This document shows positions 26,491 to 39,297 of a DNA stretch of 64,000 nt, piece after piece; position 1 is the first letter of the stretch; the number at the start of each line of letters is the position of its first letter. Below the pieces are notes generated by a model. The model ran no database searches and had not been told where the DNA came from. It worked only from the letters and a program-made list of their open reading frames with translations. A program made the position numbers and the translations under genes. The stretch is from NCBI GenBank assembly GCA_963931925.1, contig OZ007570.1, positions 23,453,840 to 23,517,839 on the forward strand. Direction: 5' to 3'. The stretch is from Onchidella celtica (lineage: Eukaryota; Mollusca; Gastropoda; Systellommatophora; Onchidiidae).

Positions 26491-27452
26491 ATACCAAAGA
26501 TAGTAGACAGTTACTCTACTATCTTTGGGCATATATGAAGCAGAGTGGAACGATTTAAAACCTTCGTATTTCATACAATTATAATGTAAGATGTGGCAAG
26601 TTGAAAAGCTCTAACAGGATAAATTACATTATAACTCCCTGGGGCACATAAAAAGCCAATTGCTCCTCCGTACCCCGAGAGCATTTATTCATCCTCTTTC
26701 ACATCCTCAGACTTGTGTCATTACTGGTTAATTCATTAATGACTTGTACCCCAAAAGCTCGATGATGAAAAGCTCTCCGGAAAAATCTTTATTACATTCA
26801 TTTTTTATAAAACGACCGAAAACGCCACGGCTTAGAAGTTTTAATGGCAAAAGGACGATTCGTTTTGCCTTTTTCCTCTCTCTTGTCCTAAAGTTAGGTG
26901 GGGCTGTTAGCCGAGGTGATACATATCTCAGCTATTGTGTAGGAGAAATTGAGAATTGATTGCGCAGCATGAGGAACGCTGTCCGATAGTTTCTCTCATT
27001 TCCCACTTTTGTTGACAAGCTTACAGAATTAAATGTTCTAATTTTATGTCATTAACACTGCATGGCATAGGAAAGCATTGCTGCGGTTTTTCTATTCACT
27101 GGATATTTGTTGCAAAGTTATGGCCTGAATGCATTTTTTCTGATGTCTTTGAGTGAAAAGGAACCATTGAATGTGAGAAAAATATTCTATTTCACACCAT
27201 TTTGATTCTCATTGATAAAATTCAGTTAATATGTTTTGGCTGTTAACTAATGGATGTCCTTTGATGTGGCCCCACTTTGACGCTGGAATTCTTGACGGAA
27301 GTACAGAACTTGTGAAACGTTTGAAATCAATCCTAACCGCTTCCGCTGTTAGCCAGGCATGGACGCCACCCGCTTTCGTCTCTGTGATCATTTCCACTCG
27401 GGCTAACAGACCTGGTGAATGGAAACCTCGGCAACAATATGAAAGATATGGA

Positions 27453-28007
27453 TTGAGAGAGAGAGAAAGAGAGAGAGAGAGAGGGTGAGAGAGAGAGAGA
27501 GGGGGAGAATAACAGAGGAGGGAGAGAGGCAGGGAGAGAGAAACAGTACAAACGAGAGATAGATGAAGAAAGAAAGAGAGAGAGAGAGAGGGAGTGAAGG
27601 AGAGAGAAAGGGAGTGAGAGAAAGAGAGAGAATTAAAGAGAGAGTGAGATGTACTGGGAGAGAGAGAGAGAATATGAGAGGGGCGGGGGGTAGAGTGAGG
27701 GAGAGAGAGAGAAAGAGAGAGAGTAAAAGCGAGAGATAGTGGAGAAAGAACGATAGAGAGGGAGAAAGAGGCGGGGAATGGATAAAAGACACAGAAGTAA
27801 AGAGAGAGATGTACAGAGAGAGACAGAGAGAGAGAACGAGAGAGAGAGAGAGAGAAAAAGAGAATAAGAGAGAGGGGGATGGAGGGAGATAGAGAGAGAG
27901 AAAGAAAAAAACGAGAAATAGGTGGAGGGAGGGGGGGAAAGGCACAGAGGGAATAAGAGAAAGAGAAAGAAATTAAGCAGAAAGTGAGATGTACTGAGAG
28001 AGAGAGA

Positions 28008-28102
<95 letters not shown>
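27453..28102. repeat. 650-bp imperfect (GA)n purine tract
   Basis: The array is dominated by GA with scattered GGA, AAA and GTGA interruptions, and becomes nearly pure over the last 100 bp. The plus strand is almost all purine. The overlapping 360-residue minus-strand frame is LSLSLS low complexity and not a gene. Confidence 0.97.
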
Positions 28103-28106
<4 letters not shown>

Positions 28107-28546
28107 ACAATACAAACCAGCTTACTTTCCGTGTTCAACCAACCACATAATGACACTTCAATCCAAACTGTGACGAACGGTAAAGAGCTCCCCCAGATTA
28201 CGATATGCGCCATAAAATCCTGCCTCTCTTTGACTAATGAAGTGTGGCGGGGGAAACCCGTGTTTATATACAATAGAAAGAAAAGCGGCAAAGGAGAAAG
28301 AGGAAGGAAAAAGGATAAGTGGAAAAAAAAGACATAACATTGTCAATTTACTTTGAAACGATATAATTTAGACGACATATAATTACCAGCCAGATATTAT
28401 TACTCTGCATTCAACCCCCCCCCCCCTTCCCTAAATCCAGTGGCGCCTCTCCATCCTTCCACATATGCATCCCTCGTCAATGGAGACTAATCTCCCCCCA
28501 CCCCCCCCCCCTTTTTTTTTAGTCTTCACAAACAAGAACAACATGA

Positions 28547-29205
28547 CACTGTTGGCCAAACCGCTGCTCTTTGACCTTCACTATGTGGCTCTTGGCTGAG
28601 CTCCTTTTTCATCACAGCTAGTGCTTGCTACGTCAAATAAATATATATTATATTTTTTTTTTGAACCCTTTCATATTTTTCTTTGTTACTGAAATGCAAA
28701 GTTAGCGCCTTTCCCCTAGATATTCCTGCTGTAGGTCATTGCCGTAGTTATATTAATACGTTCAGTTTAGTTAAAACAATCATCACTCAAGATTTTGAGA
28801 ACATTTGAAGGGCTCAATGGAAAAACAGGCCTTGTCCAGTTTGATCTTAATTCATTCAAAGTCAATTTTCGAGGAAACAAAAACGTGTTACCACCATGGG
28901 CAGACATCAAACATTAGAGAAATGGCTATTGTCTAACATACATATTAAACTGGAAAAAAGTCCAAACATAATGGCATTCATGGCAAGTCTTCAAAGTTTA
29001 AATCTGCATTTTCTTCAAAATGTGACATGGCCTTTTTTTCCATTGAGCCATTCATATTTTGGTATAATGTATATGTGTACCCTGTGACAGCCGCAACCAA
29101 TGCAAATTAACTGTTTAAAAAACTACACACGCTAGTAAATACTGTTGCATACATGCATTTCTTCATATTTATATAAAGTGTTTGTGACAAAATGTGTATG
29201 TTAGA
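28547..29205. mobile_element. hAT-like relic copy 3, carrying a nested MITE
   Basis: It begins ACTGTTGGCCAAACCGCTGC then TCTTTGACCTTCA, and shares AATACGTTCAGT, ATCAAGATTTTG-like and TTAACTGTTTAAAAAAC blocks with the 53550-53932 copy in the same order. The middle is expanded by an inserted 239-bp inverted-repeat element. Borders are approximate. Confidence 0.5.
28811..29049. mobile_element. MITE with about 21-bp terminal inverted repeats
   Basis: The left end GGCTCAATGGAAAAACAGG and the right end CCTTTTTTTCCATTGAGCC are inverted repeats with one or two mismatches. It sits within the hAT-like relic between CATTTGAAG and ATTCATATTTTGG. No coding capacity; target duplication not resolved. Confidence 0.7.
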
Positions 29206-29775
29206 CCTGAAATGTCCCACTGGTTTCAATTCAAATTTATCTTTTAAAATGATAATGTTTTCCACGAGCATTATTCAATTTTATGTAATCGTTTGGAGTG
29301 TAATCCGATTCCTCCCTGCGGAAGTTTCTCTTCATTGAGATACCATCGGTCCCCATCATTCTACTATGGTTACTTTCCCATTTCTAGCTTTGTTTTCTTC
29401 CCTCTCACTTTTCTTTCTTTCTGTTATTTTTCAGAGTGACTGTTTGCTCCATGTGATCAAATTTCCTTTTGTTTCCACAATGCATTGGAGGGGGGGGGGG
29501 GGTGAGTTCAGGTTTATTGGCCGTTGGGCTACAACGCGACGTTACTTCTTGTTTGTTACAATTTCACTTTTTGCACAACAGAGAAATTCGACGTTAAACG
29601 TTTCCGGCTTTAGTTAATACCAGCCGACTCGGGCAAGGTCAGTCTCGTAAATTTTCTTTGTACCAAGCCCAGCTGTATACTTAGATGTAGGTCGAATTAA
29701 TAACGGCACATGGATTCGGTGGAATAGATCTTTTTTTATATACCACAATTCGTTGCAGAATACATAGGCGTGACA

Positions 29776-30081
29776 AAATTGTCTTTCTGTCGGCAGCGTG
29801 ATTTTTTTCCGTACGAGCTTTAGCAAATTCAGGAGCGGGACAGCAACACACCCCAGACACAGGATAGCTCCAACACATCCCACGGATTTTCGGTGACATT
29901 CAAAGTCATATCAGGCACAGTCCAGAGATTGCAGCACCCATGGCAGTGTTCGATAGGACGAGAAATCTCTTAGCCGATGACCTGTGTTTGGGGGTCTGTT
30001 GCTGCCCCGCTCCTGAATGTGCTAAAGCTCGTACGGAAAAAAAAAAATCACGCCAGCCGGCAATGGAGTAGAAAGCAATTT
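29776..30081. repeat. Foldback repeat: arms of about 88-100 bp
   Basis: The left arm (29776-29863) and right arm (29981-30081) are inverted copies, for example CCGTACGAGCTTTAGC against GCTAAAGCTCGTACGG and TTCAGGAGCGGGACAGC against GCTGCCCCGCTCCTGAA. The spacer is about 117 bp. It is a palindromic transposable-element relic or a local inverted duplication. A nearby block at 29573-29620 (GAGAAATTCGACGTTAAACG) also occurs at 12476-12515. Confidence 0.8.
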
Positions 30082-30600
30082 CCGGTCACATTATTTTTTC
30101 GATTCTTCTCGACGAATATGCGTCTCTCGTTTTGCGGTTCAAAAAATGGCGAATAAATCATACTTAAGATTGAATTTTGTCCTAAACGAATGTGTCCACG
30201 TAACTTATTATCAAAAATGCAAGTAGTACACTAAATTTCATAATTTTTGATGGTGCAGTCCCATCCTCATAGTAATAGTTTGGGAAAATGGCCGAACTGG
30301 CAACTAAAAAATCCTGTTGTGGACAGTTTGGTTATTATGCTCTTTTTTTTTTTTTTTTTCATTAGATACATTAGATAACAACTATGCCACCAGAAAGTCG
30401 ATTAGTAACCCCCGAGCTGATAAGAATGACTGACAACAGAGAAGCATGGAGTGCCATGGTCGTCGATGTCTGCTCCAGACCTGACACATGAAGAAGAAGA
30501 ATACATGAAGTGTAGGGGGGACATGTTTTTATGTATAATTATTGTTGAAATTGTATTTTTTCATTTCCTGTGCTACCCTCATTGCCTGAGTTATTTCAAA

Positions 30601-30906
30601 AGCTGTTGTTACTTATACGTACGGTCCCCCAGCGTTCTTGCGCCGGGGGGTGGTTACGCATACATACCTATCCCTAACCTGTCGTTATCCTCAACCCTAA
30701 ATCTTATCGAATCCCTAACCTTTTCAACCAAGAAATAGGAGTAAAACAAAGAAAATGTGAAAGAATAATTAATTAAGGCTGTTGTTAGGAGTATTTCCGG
30801 AGGAGCTCTCTGGCTCTGGAGTCAAAAATAGGCTTTCATATACGTGCCCCTAGCGAAAAAAAACAACAACAAACCTTGGGGGTCGTAAGTACTCGTAACA
30901 ACATTC
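30601..30906 (+). mobile_element. MITE-P copy 3
   Basis: It starts AGCTGTTGTTACTTATACGT and ends AGTACTCGTAACAACATTC, with the family centre (CTATCCCTAACC, CTCAACCCTAAATCTTATCG, GGAGCTCTCTGGCTCTGGAG). No clear target duplication remains. Confidence 0.85.
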
Positions 30907-32669
30907 TTTTTTATAAGGTCCAGGACGCAGAGATTTGAAATTAGTACGAATTTGAGATCTGTATTGGTGGCGGCATCTGCAGGGTACTATGGTTTTCTGA
31001 TACAAGGGAAATAATCGGGTATTTGCAGTATGACTGACTGGCTAACTGTCCTTGTGATGGTTGGCTTAGTTAGAAATAATTTTTAATCTACCGGAAAGTC
31101 CGCCAAAGAGATGAAGCTCTGTGCACAATGAGATCAGTTTTCACCACTGTTAAAACAAGAAAACCCAAAGTGGCAACTGTTGTCTCTTCGTAAGTACACA
31201 TTTACTCACCGGGGTAATTAAAATACAGAAATATCAAAGTAAGCATAAATTAAACATTTTCTTTTATCAAACCTAGCTCTACCGGAACTAAATCAGTCCT
31301 GAAAAGTTCCTTATTGTACGATCTACCACAATGGGGAGTTACCGGCGAACGTTTCGTGTCCATCTTTAATATAACTAACAGGCTATATGCTTAACTTCCT
31401 ATTTATCTTTAAACTGACCTGTGATTCTCCGGCAACAGAAACCCCGGACAAAGTCTCCTTACTTTTTCTTCACCTTCTCATCATCACCCACATGCCCCTC
31501 CCTCCCTCTGTTTTTTAAAATGATGGCAGCATATACCTTTGTCTGTCAATGAATATGTGCACACGATATGTGCGGAATGGAAAGGGGACTTTTGGAGGGG
31601 GGGGGGGGAGGGGGGGGGGCTGTTTGTACCCAAGGACAAGGATTTACGTGCAAAATATAGTTTAATTTTTGTTTAGTTGTTCGTTTTTTTTTTTTATTCG
31701 TATTCATATGATTTCATACTTCCTGTGCCTTCCGAAGTGACTATGAATAAAGTATTACTGATCTCTTTAGCAAGATGAGCACACTGTAGGAGGCTAGATA
31801 AGAATGTCGCTCACGGTTCGTTTTGCTTAGCACCCAAAGTATTATCACAGTGACATCGTGTCATCACAGTATATTATACTAAGTGGGAGTGACCGTTTGG
31901 GCTCACCAATGTTTATTCGGCACTCCAGATCCATTTACACCCTTAATCCGGCCCCTAACAGAACACTCGCAGGCCTCTCGGTGTTGATATATTAATTCTA
32001 ACTGTTTGTTGAGGATTCTGCCTAATGCACCTCGTGGCAAAGCGTATTTACAGAACGGAATGACAAAATGTAATTGTCATTCCACGAGAGCAAAGTGTCA
32101 TTCCTAACAACCGATGAATTTGGGTGCCTAGCAACGAGGAACAGACGCTGTCAACATGCGGTCTTGTATGTTAAGGGAGTTAAATAAGGAAATATTGAGG
32201 TTTCTATGGTAAATCGTGGATCGTGTCCCCTGAAACATACATTTTTTTTTCTCTTTCACTCTCTGCTCCACCCTTTCTCTTCTTCTCAGTGACGCCCTCG
32301 CTATTACGAGTATTATAGTTCACTGCGCTGTCTTTCTCTCTCTTTCCTGTTCCCTCCTGTCTTGGTTTCTTCTGTTCTTGCTTTTTCCGATCTAACAACA
32401 TTTCGATTTAAAACCACCTGCCTGCGTGTTTAGAAAAATATTCACTTCATTTTTATCCATCATGCCGCAGACACGATACCAAACAATTATATTTTATTTA
32501 TTCTAAGTAAAACAATAAAGGATAATGAAAAACAAAAAACAAAAAAGAGGTGTTACATTTCAATGAAGATTTAGCTGAGGAAGAGTGTGACTATCATCTT
32601 CATTTTTGTGCACATATTATTCTCACCACTATCATGCAAACCTCGTTGCTGTTGGCTGACTGTATGGCA

Positions 32670-32735
32670 GTGGTTTTCAACCCTTTTCAAGCACTCGCCC
32701 TCTTAGGCTCCAAATTTTCTGTCATTCTCTGACAA
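32670..32735. mobile_element. Truncated hAT (TTCTCAAC type) end
   Basis: CAGTGGTTTTCAACCC followed by GGCTCCAAATTTTCTGTCAT matches the left end of the 38866-39297 copy. No right end was found, so this is a fragment. Confidence 0.55.
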
Positions 32736-32865
32736 ACCTGACCCAGTGCTGGCACCAGCCTAGCGTTCATGCGTGGGCCACAGTTATATTAAACGAAGTG
32801 ATTATCCGTCGATAATTGGTTTAGTGATGTTTGTTTTGAAAAAATTCTTCAGAATTGTACGAGAT

Positions 32866-32938
32866 CCGCAATAGTGTAGTGATTAGCGTCTTCGCCTGTT
32901 AACCGGATGGCCTTAGTTCGATTCTCAGGCATTTTTTT
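32866..32938 (+). tRNA. tRNA-Asn-like sequence, probably decayed or SINE-derived
   Basis: TAGTGTAGTGATTAGCGTC resembles a D arm. CGCCTGTTAACCGG resembles an anticodon arm with GTT (Asn), and TTAGTTCGATTCTCA a T arm with box B. A T run follows at once, as at Pol III terminators. The T stem and acceptor stem do not pair well, so a functional tRNA is doubtful. Confidence 0.35.
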
Positions 32939-33450
32939 TTCTTAAGCATTGTTTTTCTTTTTTTTGTTACTACGACTCTATCTGTTTATTGGTTGTTGTT
33001 TTTTTCAATACCAACACTGGCGAATAAACCTTGGCCGATATTGTTGGCGGATAAACTTGGGTTGTATCGACCGATAATGTTGGTGGATAATGGCAGCTAT
33101 ATTAAATGGTTTCCATAGCCATTTAGGGGAAGTGGGTAGAGAAGAGGAGAGAGGTTATGAATCTGACAAACATAACATAATAACACCCTTGATTAGCAGG
33201 AGAAATTAATTGGCCACGGGGGTTTCGATATGGCAGCTCTGCTCATATAATGGTGAAATGTTTATATTTCTTCAGATGTCCCGAAGAGAATTATTGCGCG
33301 CTGTATCTAATTGTTTGGGTGTTTTTTGTTTTTTTTTCTTATTGTAATCAGTGAATGGATGCAGGGGAGACTGAAGGCGCCGGGCAATAAAGAGGCGATT
33401 TGTCCATTGTAAGAGAGAATACATTGTAAAGTAGGATGATGGCTAAAGAC

Positions 33451-33540
<90 letters not shown>

Positions 33541-33541
33541 T
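33451..33541. repeat. (GA)n-(GT)n-(GA)n compound microsatellite
   Basis: About 46 bp of GA, then 24 bp of GT, then about 20 bp of GA, flanked by ordinary sequence. Compound repeats of this kind usually arise by point change and slippage. Confidence 0.97.
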
Positions 33542-33858
33542 CAGTTCAATGACTTGAATCGCAAAGAGAAATGCACTCACGTGCGTGCAAACAAGTCTGA
33601 ACACACAAACAAACAAACACATCAAGTGCCGCTGGAGTTGAGCTGCGCGGATCTTGCACACGCACGCATTGGACTGTCAGAAAACACACTGACATTGATC
33701 AAATCTGTTACTACATGTCATGCGTGTGAGCAGGGAATCGGATTACAAGAAGAAGAGGGGTCATTAGAGGAGGAATCTCTTCGGGAGGGAGAAAGAGAAA
33801 AGTGCGTTGGAGCATAGTGGATCCACGAATATGATGTTTGACGAGAGAGAAAGAGAGG

Positions 33859-33976
<118 letters not shown>

Positions 33977-34095
33977 TCCCAGGGAAGAAATTGATTGGTG
34001 TTTAATACTTGACGCGAGAGTTCATAAGGCAGGGAAATGTAGGGGAGGGCGGGCCTAAGGTAGTGCAGGCCCTCAAGGCCATGATGTTATTGCTT

Positions 34096-34183
<88 letters not shown>
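34096..34183. repeat. (GA)n microsatellite
   Basis: About 87 bp of GA with an AAAG interruption, about 120 bp beyond the previous array. Confidence 0.97.
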
Positions 34184-34187
<4 letters not shown>

Positions 34188-34417
34188 CAGGGTTGGGTGC
34201 CGTGGGGTTTCAGTATTTTATTAACCTCCCCGGGCACAGAAACATGATTGAATATCGAGATGGGCACAGTTTCCTACGGGAGACAGTTGGGCAGATAACT
34301 GATTTATTCCTTCTTTTCTTTCTTTCCCCTTCTTGTTCTTAAGTCTTGTATTGTCTTCTTCCCTTTCTACCTTCTGTTTTTGTTTATTTTTAAAGACGGA
34401 CATTGTGTTAGGGATAT

Positions 34418-34700
34418 AAGATAAGGATAAGATAAGATAAAAATCACTTTATTGTCCCATGAGAGAAATTCTCTTTCACAGAACTTTGAAGAGCACATAT
34501 CATGGTACATACATCTTACGCATCATTACATAAACATAATTATCACAAGTCAATAAACTCAATAACAGGCAGACATGGTAAGGAACCTTAGTGAAATGTG
34601 GCACATATCTAGTTAAAATGTCCTGTTGAGGTGAACTGCGAAGGGCAAACACGATCTTCTGTATCTTTCTCTGTTTGCTTTCATGTGTATTTATTCTGTT
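34418..34700 (-). mobile_element. Probable LINE 3' end with (TTATC)n tail
   Basis: On the minus strand the sequence ends GAGAATTTCTCTCATGGGAC, then AATAAAGTGATTTTTATC and TTATC repeats. That is the usual form of 3' ends in CR1/L2/Rex-like LINEs: a polyadenylation-like AATAAA and a short tandem tail. The left border (34418) is clear; the right border is a guess. No RT coding sequence remains. Confidence 0.45.
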
Positions 34701-35594
34701 GCTTTTGGATGATCTGGAAATTTGATGAAACGTAATTATGGACTTACGGAAGAAAAGGGCAACGTTTTAGCGGCAGGTTGTTGCACCTTCGTCATCTCCT
34801 TGCATTTATGCGTCTATGTATTCTACCGGACGAAAGCACTCTGTCATTGTAACAGATCACGATGCGTATCAGCAAAGAGTATTGCCTGGAAACGCCCATC
34901 ACTCACGTCGAAGGGATCATAATTGGGGAAATATCAAAGATGTTGTCGGAGGGCTCATATTTCGTCGAGCGACGTGTTTGTCTCATGGAGGGGGATAATG
35001 GCATTGCTTGATCATGTCAATAAAATGATTGCGACACCTCGTCAACCCACAGTGTTATTTTACAGGAGTATAATTATTATTATTCTCAGGCTGTTATTAC
35101 GGGCCCGTAGAAAGACAGAAAGGTACACAGAAAGGTATAGAAAAGAACACAGAAATGTATAGTTGAGCAGTAGACACAAGTCAGCGTTTTCTCCAGTGGG
35201 TTTTGTAATTAGACTACTGTGGCTTAACAAAAGTATTGTCACACAGATTTTTCTTTCAGTTTCGTCACACACCAAAAATGTAGACGGTTATGCAAAGCTC
35301 CGCCGCTAATTTTTTTAATGTAAAAGTAGTTTTAAAATTAGGAGAAGCACAAACTGTGTGACATCAAATAAAATTCACCCATAGTCTGATATATTTTCAA
35401 AAATAGAAAATATTTTGCTTGTACTTAGAGTAAATTATTGACAAACATTATTTACAAAAAGGCATTGACATGTTTATGAAATAGTATATGTTTATATAGT
35501 GGATGGAGACGATAGAAAGACTTGGTAAAAAGTGTTCAGCCTCATTTTCAGCACCATTACAGTATTGGATGAGTTTTTCAGCTTTATTACAGTA

Positions 35595-35672
35595 GACAAA
35601 AAAAACAAAAAAACAAGAAAATTATCATTCAAAAAACAAAAAAACAAGAAAATTATCATTCAAAAAACAAAA
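35595..35672. repeat. 31-bp tandem duplication, A-rich
   Basis: AACAAGAAAATTATCATTC preceded by an A-rich stretch occurs twice in tandem with a partial third start. Confidence 0.85.
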
Positions 35673-36156
35673 AATCCCCCCTCCTCCCACCAAATAAAAA
35701 ACAAACAAACAAACTAACATATTTAGATGAGGCCAAGTGAGACAAATCAATTCGAAATACTGTGTTATGGAATGTGGACATACGCAAAGAATACTGCGTC
35801 TGGACATGAGCATTGAGCTTTAAAAAACATAATTTATTTACTGCGTTGGAGATCATGAGGGAATAGAATATTCATGAAAACATATTCTATGTTGATCTCA
35901 AACCGAAAGAACCGGCTACAGATGTTTAGGTCCGTCAATGAAACAGGGACAGACATAGAAATACCAACCAAATTCTTCCCTGGACTTTTAGACTGGTTTG
36001 AAATTTAACGGGAGAAAATAAATAATTTTATTTTATAATAATAAGAAGAAAATAGTGGCGGGAGTGATTCATTGTGATGCAAGTTTGGCCCTTCTTTGCT
36101 TGACGCTGCAGCCCCAATGACAGTTTCAAAAATTGTAATATTAATGCGCGTTCAAC

Positions 36157-36159
<3 letters not shown>

Positions 36160-36251
<92 letters not shown>
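36160..36251. repeat. (GA)n microsatellite, perfect
   Basis: About 46 uninterrupted GA units, the purest array in the window. It is the fourth GA array within 2.8 kb. Confidence 0.97.
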
Positions 36252-36254
<3 letters not shown>

Positions 36255-36898
36255 GATGTGTTCATAGGTGTTTCCCGGATTATATTGGGTACCTCATCTA
36301 ATAATTAAAAAAAAAAAAACCAACCCACGTAATTATCTCTTCAAAATTATAGAAGATGAAGTGTGGGATCCCTGTATAATGTTTGTCTTGCTGGGGTCTG
36401 TCTATGCCTGTTGCAAGAGCATTAAAGAGTATTATGCACAGAGCAATGCAGTAGATAAGAGAGGGCACTCCGCTACACAGTCCCTCTTCCACGCACTAAA
36501 GGATGGCGGCAATTCGAGTGTCCACCGAACGCTGCGTCATCGCAGACAAAAGGAGGGCAAGCGACTATTAATTACAGCACACACTAATAGTTGGCAACAA
36601 GTACGCACCATTTTCCAAACTTTTTTTTGCCCTTTTTGTCTGGCCTCGAGGCACCATAGGATCCACACTGGCATGACCTACTTTCTGCTCTAGTCTATCC
36701 ATAGAGCTCTGTGGTTTTACGTAAGTGAGAAATATTCTTGTCTAAACTGCCAATTTTGATTGTGGAGATGGGAGAGAAATTCCTCGTCCAAGAAATAGTT
36801 CTCATTAAACGTGAAGTATGTTCATTTATCTGTTTTAAATAGTAACCATATTATATTAAAGGGAGTAAGCGCTCCAATGTGACCAAGAAAGGCATTTT

Positions 36899-37207
36899 AA
36901 CCGTTGAGACTTAAATTCTACAAAATATCATATAACGCATAGAAAGACGTAAAGGTGTACGCGGGCATATTTTTATAAGGTGTTAAAGTTCCCTATATTT
37001 TTTAATACTTTCATTGATTCTGAGCCACCAACAGGAGAAAGTGTTCCCACATTTTAAGCCGGAAAAACTAGACGCATTTTCTTCGAGTAGAACTAAAAAG
37101 TATGACAAGAAATTTTATTCTGCGCCTCAGTGTACACACTGGTGATCGAAACTCAACTTCAAAAATTACATTATATGTATTCCCCGAATCAGCGGGCCAG
37201 CTAGTAA
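36899..37207 (+). repeat. Interspersed repeat C, copy 2
   Basis: The same blocks as at 20383-20668 occur in the same order and orientation, with small gaps (GACTTAAATTCTACAAAAT to AATCAGCGGGCCAGC). There is no ORF, and no terminal repeats were identified by eye. Confidence 0.85.
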
Positions 37208-37519
37208 GAATAAGAAAAAGTCACGGCCAAATTTCCAGACATTTCGACAGACACATTGACGTGTTTCATTATGTATGAAACGCATAAACGACCCAGTGAT
37301 GATATTTTTTATACCCATTAATTATATTTCCGGGTGATTACGTATCCCACTTTTCTGGTTGCGGGTAGACTATCGCTGTTTTATTTCCATAAAGCGAGGC
37401 AGTAGCCGCATGAATTTTACATGAGAAGTTATATCATATTTAGACCAGCGCTGGCTCCAGCCGGCAACGGTGTACACGCAGAAAAAAATTCAGTCCAATG
37501 GTCCTTAACTTGGAGTGGG

Positions 37520-37666
37520 GGTCCGAGCTGTCTTAACGCATAGGCAAACTGGGCAGTTGCTCAGGGCCCCCAAGGTTTAGTAGGTCCCATTCATACAAAT
37601 TTACATTGATTTTGGAAACGGGGAAGAAAATTCATGTGCCCATGATGATGTCATGACGACCCGGCT
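37520..37666 (+). mobile_element. Short inverted-repeat element E, copy 1
   Basis: GTCCGAGCTGTCTTAACGC ... GATGATGTCATGACGACCCG has weakly inverted ends. It shares GGGCAGTTGCTCAGG-like, GGTTTAGTAGG-like and GGAAACGGGGAAGAAAA blocks, inverted, with 43960-44117. Confidence 0.55.
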
Positions 37667-38865
37667 TGGGGCGGGGGTTTGATTTGGAATTTCAAGGCGG
37701 GTTTTGGATGGGGGAATACCTGGACTATTAATGAGCACTGTGTGTGTTATGAAACAAAAAACAACAATCGGGGAGGTTTACAAAGCAGTGAAATGTTGAA
37801 AAAAAACAACAACAACAACTCTGAAAAGACCACTTCTTGAAAAATGGAGTGCAACCACAGCCGTTTCTCATTGTTCCATATCTTTTGCGTGTTCTTGTAT
37901 TGAGTTGGAGAATAACTGTGACGCGCTTAGAACTTACTTGCATTAAACAGGATGAGGGGCTGTCTAAATATTGTTTATTATTTCATGCTTACAACCAAGA
38001 CGGATCAATTCGACATATTCAGTCCGTCGACTTGCGCGCGTATCATCCATATCGACAATGCAAAAATTGAAGAGCGTTTTTCCAACCTTGACAAGTCCAA
38101 TTTTGCATGAGTTATGGCCCTTTCAGATGGTCATCCAAAATGAGTGTAAGACACGATGTAAATGTTCAGTATGTACTTGCTACGTGTCATCTTTATCTCG
38201 AGATAAAATCCAACTATTCGACTGATACGTCAAAATCGGCTACTGCGGCGCCTAGTCTCAAAGGGTTTAGAACCACCGCTCTGTCTTTCCCCCATGGCCA
38301 TCACCCTATCTTAAATGACTGTATCATGTGGTATTTAATACAGTCTCACCGATGGCAAACAGTTCGTCTATGTCACAATGACAATAAATACATTTTAATT
38401 CAGAGAAAACCATCTGTTTGATATAGAATCGTTAAATATGCACATTCGTTCGTTTGAATGTGAAGGGTGGTCTGGCACATTTTGTTGTAATCGGGTTATA
38501 ATTTCAAGGGCCATGCATCACTGTCGCAACTCCGACTGCATGTATCTCTATTAAAATCGCTGAATTAACAACATCGCCTTTTGAAAGAGATTTGAATCCA
38601 TCAAGTATGTTAATTTATTACCTAATACTCGTAAAAAATCTGGGCTCGTTTGCCCAGAAGCATGTAAGTTGCCAGGGAATAGGTAATGAATATTTAGATG
38701 GGGATGCCAGATTGTCTGGAATATTAGCATAGAAATGACTATTATATCGTCGGCGGGCTAGAAAACAAGGAGAGAGGGGAAAGTTGCACTGTCAGCGGGG
38801 CAAACGTGATGTAGGTCATAATGTCCTCTTGTGTAAGTTGTTGCCGCCATATATATACTCTAAAC

Positions 38866-39297
38866 CACCGGTTCTCAATCTTGTTTAGGCAATTGCCCCT
38901 TGGGCTCCAAATTTTCTGTCATCGCGTCCCCTCCCCAGTTTTGTTCCTCCTCCATCTCTGTTCCAAAAGTCCCTTCTCAAACACAACAGATACATTTCAC
39001 AACAAGACAAGACTACACACAAATTACGATATTAAGCTTTTCAAGCACTTTTTGGCGTGTGTGTTAATTATTCAGTATAAAGCAAAGCGTTCTTTATCAA
39101 ATGCAGTAAATAAAAAAGAAGTCCTTTTCTGTTCATAAAACTCATCTACGCTTGTTGCTGAACAAGTCAGTGGCTGCTTGTAATTTACCCCAAATCGTCG
39201 CCCCCCCCCCCATCCCTTATCTTCGTTTTCGCCCCCCCCCCCGAATCAAATAGCCCCCTCCCCCGGGGCGCGATATCGCCCACGTTGAGGACCACTG
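38866..39297. mobile_element. Non-autonomous hAT element (TTCTCAAC type) copy 1
   Basis: The ends are CACCGGTTCTCAATCTTG and ACGTTGAGGACCACTG (inverted), flanked by ctctaaac at 38858-38865 and atctaaac at 39298-39305, an 8-bp duplication with one mismatch. Two poly-C runs of about 10 lie near the right end. There is no ORF. Confidence 0.85.

Larger units (their letters stand above)
30907..33450. other. No recognisable gene
   Basis: AT-rich sequence with a G-rich tract at about 31598-31620, the hAT fragment at 32670 and the tRNA-like sequence at 32866. Nothing coding is supported. Confidence 0.55.

Noticed and set aside
26119..26574. Cys/Leu/Ser-rich minus-strand frames of up to 151 residues
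   Set aside because: Translation of the (CAGA)n microsatellite; the same peptide style appears at 7472-7829 over another GACA array.
27209..28291. 360-residue minus-strand reading frame
   Set aside because: It is translated from the (GA)n tract (LSLSLS) with short unique ends. No domain, and the low complexity explains its length.
29410..29500. Good-looking acceptor (TTATTTTTCAG) as a possible next exon
   Set aside because: No donor follows before a poly-G run, and the frame does not continue plausibly from the candidate microexon.
36268..36693. 141-residue plus-strand frame with Cys/His residues near its end
   Set aside because: The spacing FCPFCLASRHHRIHTG recalls a zinc finger only by chance: one partial unit, no linker repeats, and no splice context.
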